NCBI GenBank assembly: GCA_031213475.1
Contig: JARUPZ010000025.1
Location: 2,616,077 to 2,680,076 of the forward strand
Source: Nereocystis luetkeana
Taxonomy: Eukaryota > Sar > Phaeophyceae > Laminariales > Laminariaceae
Length of the DNA: 64,000 nucleotides
Reading direction: 5' to 3'
The notes beneath the pieces were generated by a model. It did no database searches. It saw only the letters and a program-made list of their open reading frames with translations, and was not told where the DNA came from. Both the position numbers and the translations under genes were made by a program. Within the stretch, counting starts at the first letter, position 1, and each line of letters starts with the position of its first letter. Shown one piece after another: positions 60,190-64,000 of this stretch.

Positions 60190-63100
60190 CCTCTCTCTCC
60201 GCCTCTCTCCCCGCCTCTCTCTCTCCGCCTCTCTCTCACTCTCTCTCACACTTTCCCTCTTCCTCACTGCCTCCCTTTCGATATTTATTTTTCCCCTCTC
60301 CCTCTCTCCGCCTCTCTCACCGACAACACCGGCGGTATTGGAAACAAAGCGGGCCCTAAAAAACAACCACGCCCGCACCTCTGCGCCAACTCAACGCTCG
60401 TCACGGTAGTGGACCCGTTCTATGTTTGGAACATTCTCGGAAAATTCCTGCGGTGAAACTACTGCGGCGTGACTCAAGACGAAAAAAAAGAACGCCTGAA
60501 GCAAAGCGCTTCCCGAACCGTGAGAACGCTTATCGGAATTTTCCTGAGGTGAAGCTACAGTACGCCTGTGGCATATATCATACCTCAAAAACAAGAAAAA
60601 CAAGAAACTACCTGGAAAAAAAAGGGACAAAAACGCTTTCCCAAGCCGCGGGGAAGCTTCTCGGACAGTTCCTGAGGTTGAAATTCGCTTGGTTGGCATG
60701 CATTGTTATGCTTCTTTCATTAAAAAAAAAACTAGACAAAAACTCGGACGAATACCTGAAATAAAACGCCTCCCAAGCCGCGGGAAGGCTTCTCGGAAAA
60801 TTCCTGCGGTGAAATTGCTGTTGACTGCCACCGAGGACGCCATACCCGTTGTGAGCTCCTCCAGCCTGAAGCACCGACAACGAGGCCAGAACAAGAGCGG
60901 GGAAAGAGGAGGGGGGGGCGAGGGGTACTCATGACATTGCATGGCCGTAGTCCTATAACCCTAGACCCACGCATCCCTGCAATGCCGGGACGGAGGACGT
61001 AAGGTTTCCCCCGACCTGGCAGGGATTGATTGCTCGCTTGCTTGCACCAAGCGCGAGGCGCCGTGAGGTGTTGAGCGATTCGCACGGAGAAGGGTGAGCC
61101 GCATCCTACGGCAGTAAAAACCGTTCGCGAGGCGGAAATTCTCGTACATGGATGACAGGGTCGGACACATTGCAGTAGTTTGTTTTCTGGTGTGGCCACA
61201 TCCAGAGACTACCATCGGGTACAATATGCAACTCCCCCGCGGATGTCTCGTCACAAACTAGTCGGGCGAGGGAGTATACGGAGGCAGTCAAGCGCCGAGG
61301 CTACAATGGTAAAATATGGATGGCGCGACTCGTTGCGATCTCCATCGCCGAGCGTTCAACGGGGAACAAAGAAAAGAGGCAAAAGCGATCCACGCGTTTC
61401 GCGTCCAATGGTAAACTAGACGGAGCGACCTCTCGCGCTCAGATGGCAACGGTGATCTACAAATAGGGGGAGCGACTATACACAATGTAGCAGACAACGG
61501 TTTCTTTTCGGAGCCCATACAAAAACCGCGAGCAATTCAGATGGCGCGACAACAAGTAGTACACATCTACTGTAGTACGTTTTCGTGGGCTTCTGTTGTT
61601 AACTACCGCCGTCCGCAACAAACAAACGATACTGCTGACGGCCACAGGAAAAAAAAAAAAAAAAAAAAAAAAGAGGTCTCGCCGTCACGCTGCTATAAAC
61701 CAGGTATTATACCGGGTATCGCACGCCGGCAACATCAAGCAGATGGGAGGGGTGACTCGCGGCTCCAGCTAGTGCGGCGTCAGACGATACGGCCGCCGGG
61801 GGTAAGCCGTCCGCGCATCGATCAGGTGGGAGCGCAAGGGGGAACCCACGATTTTTCGTTCCATCGTGGGGGATAGGTCTCGCCGAAACAGGGGCTAAGC
61901 GGCAGAATAGATCCGTTGAACTGACGCATATCATCGGCCAGCGGCACCGTAACCGACCAACGGATAAACCACAAATAAAAAAATGAAAATGAGCGAGAAC
62001 TCAGACATTTTCAGCGTTCCATGGCACTGGACACGGTCGACAGGAGAAAAAAAAAAGAAAAAAAAGAGCGATCCACGCATCTCGAAACGGTAAGTGGTGC
62101 CGGTGGCGGAAGCGAGGAACGGAAAAGTAGACGAGGCGAGACCAACACATGAAAAAAAGGGGGGGTCCAATGCAAACAATCGATGCTTTGCGAAAAAATC
62201 GGGTCGGGTTGGGTTCTTCTTGCAGTCTGCTCCCTACACAATACGAGCAAATCTCGATCAACCCCCCCAAGAAGTATGAATTGCTGAGGGAGGGGGGTAT
62301 GAAACAAGAAAAAAAAAAAAGAAGCTATATCGCATAGAAAATAGCAAAAGCTCAACCCCACGAAAAAAAACACTAAAAATGGGTGCAAAAAAGGCGACTA
62401 ACATCGTACCAGTTACGACTCTGTCCCGAAACAGAAAGGATTTTTTTCGTCGCTAATAGTTCCAGGCGGTCATTACATTGCGGGACAGAGTGGTATTAAC
62501 TACGGAAGTTGGCGGGGGAAAAAAAGAAGAAAAACTTGTTGCGGGGAGAAGAAAAAGAAGAAAAAAATTATTGCGGGGGGGAAAAAAAGACAGAAATGTT
62601 GCGGGGAACCAAGGATGAAAGAACTGTTGCCCGGAGAAAATCAAATATAACGAAAATCCGATAGAACAGCAATCTCAACCCGAGAAAAACAAAATGGTGA
62701 GGGGGGGGGGGGACAGAAAAATGACCACAATCCTACTACCACTCTGTCCCTAATTATTAGGATCATTTCTACTGAATAATGATATGCAAAAGGTGTGCTT
62801 ATATTTGTGGACACAGTGGCATATGACAGCCATCTCAACCGCAGAAAAAAATAATTGCAGTGCGGGACAAAAAAAAAGTGACCTAAATGAGTAGTGTACC
62901 CTAGGGTTTCCTAGATTGGGGCGTAACTCTGAAGGTCTGGCCAGCAAGAACGGAAAATATTCTGGAAGCCACCTGTTCGACCAACCAGGTCTCCTCATGT
63001 GAAGTCGATCGCGGTTGCGAGTATAGACGCCAACACCCTAATGTCGGAGGGGGGGGCGACAAGCGCGTTCAGACACACAGAGGCCAACGGTCAAGCAGAC

Positions 63101-63832
63101 GGAACGACTCATCTTTACAGTCCAATCAAAATCGGATCACAGACGCAAGACACCCTATGTTGGAGGGAGCGGAGATCAACGGCAAAGCAGACCAGACGGG
63201 TCGGTCACCTCTACAAAAAGGGGGTCGGTGCGGTCACCCCGTTTGGGCCACGTAGGGGTACCTTCGAAGACTTGATGCCGGAGTTCGAACCTCACGCGGG
63301 CATTTATTTGCAAAAAACAAAAAACAAAAAATCGCGCCTGCCTGGTAGCGTGGGTGGGCGCGATTCCAGGCGGCTATTAGGGGGGGCTATAGTAAATAAG
63401 ACCAAATATTGTTGGTAAAAATAGCGAAATATGTAGTTTTTTGTCTGTACCGTAGGTCCTATTTAATATGCCCCCCCCCTCCCGCCCCTAGTAGACGAGG
63501 GGAGGGTGAGCCGAAGTCTTCTCGCGGCAGAAATATGTCTCCCAAGGCAAGAGCCGTAGTGGGAAGGGGGAAAGAAGAGCCTACTTACGTGACCCCCGAT
63601 GTTTGCGTGTGCGTGCGTGAGAGAGAGAAAAGCTCCACCCGCTTGGAATTAAAGTTCTTGCTTGTTTTGTTTTGTTTTGTTTTGTACAAAAGGGCTAATC
63701 TGTCAACAGAGGCGAACAAAACTCTTAGAAACGCTGAACTCACGCATCGAGCGGCCAGCGGTACAGGCTGCGGAGAGGAGAGGTTCTCTTGAGGCAGAGA
63801 AGCTTATCCGGAAAGTGGCAGTAGAACAGCAC
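46325..63832 (-). CDS. ALG2: ALG2 mannosyltransferase gene, eight exons, 5' end outside the window
   Basis: ALG2 works on the cytosolic face of the ER. It transfers the alpha-1,3 and then the alpha-1,6 mannose from GDP-mannose to Man1GlcNAc2-PP-dolichol in N-glycan precursor synthesis (established for the GT4 family). I found eight minus-strand exons by family motifs and joined them by splice sites and frame: 63832-63744, 60865 to about 60770, 58227-58142, 55663-55532, 53978-53865, 52454-52332, 49078-48915 and 46498-46325. Together they give about 325 residues in family order: [41 protein letters not shown], the EX7E motif in [16 protein letters not shown] and KFSME, then a hydrophobic tail and stop. 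Roughly 100-150 N-terminal residues are missing beyond the right edge. Introns run 1.4-3.3 kb and are full of repeats. The exons are more GC-rich than the surrounding DNA. All but one junction are phase-consistent, so I read it as a functional gene. Confidence 0.93.
46569..46965 (+). repeat. Family G copy plus related second module
   Basis: G tracts at 46569-46590 and 46660-46692 are followed by CATAGTCGTATGATCATAGA and a related module at 46805-46965 (GACCATTGACCACGCATCCC). A near copy of that module lies at 47480-47640. Confidence 0.7.
46985..47490 (+). repeat. Family G, long copy (about 500 bp)
   Basis: It extends from GGGTCCCAATATCATGCATG through GGTGAGCTGCATCCTACTAA, ATACGATCATTCCC and TAGCTCAAGTAGTGAGCGGC. 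It aligns end to end with 55700-56215, which defines the full family length. Confidence 0.8.
47480..47640 (+). repeat. Second module of the family G region
   Basis: TTTGACCATTGACCACGTAT through ATATAGAAACGTTC repeats 46830-46970 at moderate divergence. Confidence 0.65.
47936..48296. mobile_element. MITE-B copy carrying a MITE-A
   Basis: Ends GCGTTCTACGATTAGAGAGG and the inverse of CTACCGCAGAACGCC. After removing 48090-48198 about 252 bp remain, matching the 246-bp copy at 59.5 kb from end to end, including AAAATCGTCGGAA and GATCTTGTTTCG. Confidence 0.8.
48090..48198 (+). mobile_element. MITE-A copy inserted in a MITE-B
   Basis: It runs from TATTACGGGGGGCCATAGTT to CTACGGTCCCCCGTAATA. The flanks CATCGGGATGC and TCAGATTTTTGCT are continuous in the other MITE-B copy at about 59660-59680 (reading CATCGGGATGCAATTTGATT), so this copy inserted there at a TA. 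Confidence 0.9.
48475..48567. mobile_element. MITE-P copy in the ALG2 intron
   Basis: Arms TTTTAGTGCCGCAGTCCCGC and CGGCACTAAAAGGGATTAA. The left TTAA is lost; the right one is kept. Confidence 0.82.
48915..49078 (-). CDS. ALG2: ALG2 exon with [16 protein letters not shown]
   Basis: This 164-nt exon encodes [20 protein letters not shown] and runs to [16 protein letters not shown]-x-x-x-TGFLC is conserved in ALG2 and binds the nucleotide part of the donor in GT4 enzymes. The acceptor is a T tract ending CTGCAG. Two 5' splice sites overlap: GAG/GTTTGT (phase 0, exon end 48915) and GTTT/GTGAGG four bases later. Only the first gives the family-like [15 protein letters not shown] with the last exon; the second would shift frame. 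Confidence 0.93.
49288..49530 (+). repeat. Family G copy near the ALG2 GGPLETV exon
   Basis: A G tract at 49291-49313, then GCGTGGCCGTAGTTCGTATG and GCATGAAGGGCATGAATGTC. On the gene strand its poly(C) lies about 210 nt before the 3' splice site. Confidence 0.72.
49800..49914. mobile_element. MITE-P copy, left member of a TTAA-sharing pair
   Basis: It runs from TTGACCCCTTTTGTACTGCA to CAGTCCTGAGCGGGTTAA. An extra GGGACAATGGGGGACAAA expands the left arm. Confidence 0.78.
49911..50007. mobile_element. MITE-P copy, right member of the pair
   Basis: It begins at the TTAA (49911-49914) that ends the previous copy and closes with GGTTCTAAAAGGGTTAA. The arms are nearly perfect. Confidence 0.88.
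50640..50880 (-). repeat. Family G copies, reverse orientation, with long C tracts
   Basis: C tracts at about 50666-50703 and 50798-50838 bracket CGACTGCGGCCGTGCATGAG. The minus strand reads as family G heads. Confidence 0.65.
51155..51247. mobile_element. MITE-P copy
   Basis: CCAAGACCGCAGTCACGTTT and GCGGTTCTAAAAGGGTTGA form the arms; the left terminus is eroded. Confidence 0.8.
51766..51882 (+). mobile_element. MITE-A copy, right end decayed
   Basis: It starts TATTACGGGGGGGCCATAGT. The core has a short insertion containing ACCAGGTTA, and the right arm decays after GACTACGGTAC. Confidence 0.8.
51988..52200 (+). mobile_element. MITE-A copy (outer) split by another MITE-A
   Basis: The outer element reads TATTGCGGGGGGGCATAGTT...ACATTGT, is interrupted at 52026-52135, and resumes CTAAAAATGGTTAAATATAG to CCCCCGTAATA. 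Without the insert the halves rebuild the usual family order. TA is present on both sides of the insert. Confidence 0.88.
52026..52135 (+). mobile_element. MITE-A copy (inner, nested)
   Basis: This complete copy, TATTACGGGGGGCCATAGTT to GGTCCCCCGTAAATA, is inserted at the TA of ATTGTTAGT in the outer copy, duplicating TA. Confidence 0.9.
52332..52454 (-). CDS. ALG2: ALG2 catalytic exon with EHFGIVPVE
   Basis: This 123-nt exon encodes [20 protein letters not shown], then [20 protein letters not shown]. It holds the GT4 EX7E motif (Glu of HEH and Glu of PVEAM), which in this family positions the donor nucleotide-sugar. The VLYTPSxEHFGIVPxEAM string is the most conserved stretch of ALG2. The acceptor is ACATATAG and the donor is TCCG/GTGAGG. 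The spliced Gly codon leads into GGPLETV. A TACCTGGTACCTGGTA double motif and a poly(C) tract from an antisense repeat lie 20-130 nt upstream of the acceptor. Confidence 0.95.
52535..52705 (+). repeat. Family G-like copy before the ALG2 catalytic exon
   Basis: A G tract of about 40 nt (52540-52579) and a second one at 52680-52697 flank ATGTATGCATCGACCACGCA. On the gene strand it supplies a C-rich tract upstream of the acceptor at 52455. Confidence 0.65.
52980..53125 (+). repeat. CAGATCATA minisatellite with flanking repeat
   Basis: CAGATCATA is repeated about six times at 52985-53045 and followed by CTATCTGCCCTGACAGATCT, GAATGATCTGTAGATGATCT and so on. It is related to 57100-57425. Confidence 0.85.
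53655..53862 (-). repeat. Two family G copies starting at the 5' splice site
   Basis: On the minus strand, GTGAGCCGGGAG is followed at once by a G tract, ATTATCATGCATGGC, a second G tract, CATGGCCGTGGTCATACAGC and ATGCCGGGACGGGGCACGTC. The first copy starts about 12 nt inside the intron. Confidence 0.75.
53865..53978 (-). CDS. ALG2: ALG2 exon with [14 protein letters not shown]
   Basis: This 114-nt exon encodes [20 protein letters not shown] and then [17 protein letters not shown]. VAGGYDxRVxENxEH is diagnostic of ALG2. The acceptor follows a T-rich tract ending TTGTTCAG. The donor is GATG/GTGAGC. The intron starts with GTGAGCCGGGAG and then directly a G tract and repeat sequence, so the repeat begins about 12 nt inside the intron. 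The junction to the next exon gives GDEERSQLL in frame. Confidence 0.93.
54604..54706 (+). mobile_element. MITE-A copy in an ALG2 intron
   Basis: It runs from TACGGGGGACCATAGTTAAT to ACTATGGTCCCCCGTA. It is slightly shorter than the family and flanked by A-rich sequence. Confidence 0.88.
54960..55130 (+). repeat. Family G copy after an A tract
   Basis: Poly(A) at 54943-54967, then GGGGGGTCTGTGTACTCGAC, CATGACCGTGGTCGTATGAC and ATGCCGGGACCGAGCACGTC, ending at a G tract at 55104-55126. Confidence 0.75.
55411..55510. repeat. CAA/GTT microsatellite next to an ALG2 5' splice site
   Basis: About 30 CAA units on the plus strand, GTT on the gene strand. It begins only a few bases beyond the duplicated donor of the NRFERKKN exon. 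Confidence 0.95.
55532..55663 (-). CDS. ALG2: ALG2 exon with [10 protein letters not shown]
   Basis: This 132-nt exon encodes [18 protein letters not shown] and continues to LRLVVA plus the first base of Gly. The [10 protein letters not shown] motif opens the C-terminal Rossmann domain in ALG2. The acceptor is GATGAAAG, preceded within 25 nt by a C-rich tract belonging to an antisense poly(G)-headed repeat. The donor G/GTGAGC at 55531 joins the next exon to give VVAGGYDERV. The same GCTG/GTGAGC donor string is repeated 17 nt further into the intron (GT at 55514), followed by a long GTT microsatellite. Confidence 0.93.
55688..56215 (+). repeat. Family G, second long copy
   Basis: The G tract at 55689-55700 is also the antisense poly(C) before the ALG2 acceptor at 55664. 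The copy matches 46985-47490 over its length, including AGCAATGGGTTTAGTATGTA and TCAAGTAGCGGGAAGCGTGT. Confidence 0.82.
56313..56407. mobile_element. MITE-P copy in an ALG2 intron
   Basis: The left TTAA is intact (TTAACCCCTTTAGCACTGCA). The right end GCAGCACTAAAAGGGAAAA has lost its TTAA. Confidence 0.82.
56563..56800 (+). repeat. Family G copy
   Basis: The G tract at 56565-56581, then GTTAACTCAGTATCATGCAT, ACGACCGTAGACCCACGCAC and GTCGCAGGAAGGGTGGGCTG. Confidence 0.75.
57100..57425 (+). repeat. CAGATCATA-related repeat
   Basis: CATGATCTACAGATAGATCA, CACAGATCATGCAGATGGTA and AGATCATGAGCTGGGAATGA mirror 52980-53120. Short relatives lie at 45740-45815 and 54775-54860. Confidence 0.75.
58142..58227 (-). 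CDS. ALG2: ALG2 exon with VLYPP
   Basis: This 86-nt exon encodes [18 protein letters not shown] followed by a short Gly/Ser/Pro stretch ending PPPGQM. VLYP is the conserved ALG2 segment between the VNSxFT and NRFERKKN motifs. The acceptor is GAATCTAG, with a textbook branch-point-like TACTAAT about 25 nt upstream; GAG three bases further is an equally phased alternative. The donor is G/GTGAGG, and the split Gly codon joins the next exon to read MGPIVSLNR. The three prolines come from a run of ten C in the coding strand, a likely site of length variation. Confidence 0.85.
58370..58810 (+). repeat. TTGG/TCGG-rich degenerate tandem tract
   Basis: GGTTGGTTGG, GGTCGGTCTGTTGGCC and TTGGTTGGTGGATTGATTGG repeat irregularly over about 440 nt. 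Its long frames are low-complexity translations. It lies in the ALG2 intron upstream of the VLYPP exon. Confidence 0.85.
59275..59875 (-). mobile_element. SINE copy split by MITE-B
   Basis: On the minus strand the head (59871-59791) has GGTGGCTTACTGG and GGTTCGAGTCTCG. The body (59515-59280) has CCCGATGAAAATCGACGAGC and the G tract. MITE-B lies between them. Confidence 0.75.
59517..59762. mobile_element. MITE-B copy inserted in a SINE
   Basis: This 246-bp element has inverted ends (GCTCTACGATAGATAGAGGG and the inverse of GGGGTTCTACGATAGAGG). GCAAGA lies immediately outside both ends (59511-59516 and 59763-59768), fitting a 6-bp target duplication. The interior matches 47936-48296 minus its MITE-A. 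It separates the tRNA-like head of the SINE from its body. Confidence 0.8.
60153..60335. repeat. CT-rich microsatellite
   Basis: CTCTCTCTCTCTCTCTCTCT and interrupted continuations CTCTCCGCCTCTCTC within the ALG2 intron. Confidence 0.95.
60425..60830. repeat. Tandem array of partial ALG2 exon copies
   Basis: TTCTCGGAAAATTCCTGCGG and close variants recur at about 60790, 60658, 60529 and 60432, with spacings of roughly 130, 130 and 97 bp. The rightmost unit is inside the intact VNSNFT exon. The others carry frameshifts or truncations and lie in the following intron. They also repeat the exon end CAGGTA or a variant. Confidence 0.8.
60756..60865 (-). CDS. ALG2: ALG2 exon with TTGMA and VNSNFT; 5' splice site uncertain
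   Basis: The exon starts after GTGCTTCAG and encodes [12 protein letters not shown] followed by [19 protein letters not shown], the conserved ALG2 segment TTGMAD...VNSxFTxxxFxxxF. The entry phase fits the previous exon exactly. The end is unclear. The obvious CAG/GTATTC donor (exon to 60756) leaves phase 1, but the next exon needs phase 2. A non-consensus GC donor at 60769-60768 (exon to 60770) keeps the frame and gives [13 protein letters not shown], a length close to that of relatives. Partial copies of this exon lie just downstream (60430-60690). I am sure of the exon, not of its last bases. Confidence 0.82.
60908..61210 (+). repeat. Family G copy upstream of the ALG2 VNSNFT exon
   Basis: GGGGGGGGCGAGGGGTACTC, then ATTGCATGGCCGTAGTCCTA, GGTGAGCCGCATCCTACGGC and GGTGTGGCCACATCCAGAGA. 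On the gene strand its C tract lies about 45 nt before the acceptor at 60866. Confidence 0.75.
61215..62510. other. ALG2 intron sequence, nothing coding recognised
   Basis: A degenerate motif (GAGCGACC, GATGGCGCGAC, ATCTCC/ATCTAC) recurs at 61270-61540, and there is a poly(A) tract at 61646-61672. Within the gene this is the intron between the YCHFPD and VNSNFT exons. Confidence 0.5.
62515..62640. repeat. TTGCGGGGA-A(n) minisatellite
   Basis: Units such as GTTGCGGGGAGAAGAAAAAG and TATTGCGGGGGGGAAAAAAA repeat four or five times with A tracts. A related ATTGCAGTGCGGGACAAAAA lies at 62850-62876. Confidence 0.7.
63025..63220 (+). repeat. Degenerate tandem duplication, about 115-bp unit
   Basis: GACGCCAACACCCTAATGTC and GACGCAAGACACCCTATGTT head two parallel segments sharing GGAGG, CAACGG-CAAGCAGAC and CATCTTTACA/CACCTCTACA. 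Confidence 0.55.
63375..63490 (+). mobile_element. MITE-A copy, degraded ends
   Basis: TATTAGGGGGGGCTATAGTA, ACCAAATATTGTTGGTAAAA and CCGTAGGTCCTATTTAATAT follow family order. The right end runs into a C-rich tract. Confidence 0.75.
63744..63832 (-). CDS. ALG2: ALG2 exon with the YCHFPD motif (first visible exon)
   Basis: This 89-nt exon encodes [12 protein letters not shown] followed by a segment ending YRWPLD, plus two bases of a split codon. YCHFPD and the YR-P-D stretch are hallmarks of ALG2 just before the TTGMAD-like motif. The 3' splice site is CACACTAG and the 5' splice site is GC/GTGAGT. The two leftover bases GC join the first G of the next exon to make an Ala codon, giving PLDALEE. 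The pyrimidine-rich stretch before the acceptor is the CCATC satellite that runs to the end of the window. Upstream exons are not in view. Confidence 0.9.
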
Positions 63833-63837
63833 CTAGT

Positions 63838-64000
63838 GTGGGATGGGATGGGAAGGGTGGGACGGGATAGGATGAGACGGGACGGCATGGGATGGGATGG
63901 GATGGGATGGGATGGAGTGGGATGATACCGGATGGGACGGGACGTAACGGGACGGAATAGGATGGGATGAGGTGGGATGATATGGAATGATATGGGATGG
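63838..64000. repeat. GGATG pentamer satellite running off the right edge
   Basis: Repeated GGGATGGGATGG with variants GGACGGGACG and GGATGATAT. On the gene strand it reads CCATC and provides the pyrimidine-rich stretch before the ALG2 acceptor at 63833. Confidence 0.92.

Overview
This window is nuclear DNA of a eukaryote. It is gene-poor and packed with repeats. The retroelement style, repeat peptides and 1.4-3.3 kb introns suggest a stramenopile, most likely a brown alga; that assignment is inference from memory, not from a search. There are no bacterial operons, rRNA genes, convincing tRNA genes or CRISPR arrays. The best-supported gene is ALG2, the GT4 mannosyltransferase of N-glycan precursor synthesis. 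It lies on the minus strand: eight exons between 63832 and 46325 carry about 325 codons in correct family order and end in a stop codon, and the N-terminal exons lie beyond the right edge. The only other host exon I can support is a lone first exon of a major-facilitator-type transporter at 32835-32670 (minus). Layout. 1-3.9 kb: unassigned sequence with short simple repeats. 3.9-7.7 kb: a decayed non-LTR retrotransposon (endonuclease, reverse transcriptase, 3' UTR with a CAA-type tail). 7.7-14.5 kb: MITE copies, several local tandem duplications, a GC-rich 12.1-13.2 kb island with a degenerate Tudor-like reading frame, and a possible integrase relic. 14.5-45 kb: a mosaic of dispersed repeats. 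It holds two families of small foldback elements, tRNA-derived SINEs, a roughly 1.4 kb non-LTR-like family (33.3-34.7 kb and relatives), a 395-bp element with a paralogous empty site, a 301-bp foldback element, and large inverted repeats at 29.3-32.3 and 37.5-38.6 kb. 45-64 kb: ALG2, whose introns and 3' flank are filled with poly(G)-headed repeats, nested MITEs, SINEs and microsatellites. Mobile-element logic. MITE-A (about 110 bp, TTACGGGG ends, TA target) and MITE-P (about 95 bp, TTAA target and CCCTTT ends, piggyBac-like) are non-autonomous foldback elements. MITE-B (about 250 bp) sits inside a SINE at 59.5 kb and itself carries a MITE-A at 48.1 kb, which gives a readable insertion order. 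Several insertions can be checked against paralogous empty sites within the window. In ALG2 the repeats come very close to the exons: poly(C) tracts from antisense repeat copies lie just upstream of several 3' splice sites, a CCATC pentamer satellite precedes the first visible exon, and a GTT microsatellite follows one 5' splice site. The most interesting points are this repeat-splice-site association, the tandem array of partial exon copies at 60.4-60.9 kb, the nested MITEs, and a strongly over-represented 9-mer TACCAGGTA/TACCTGGTA.
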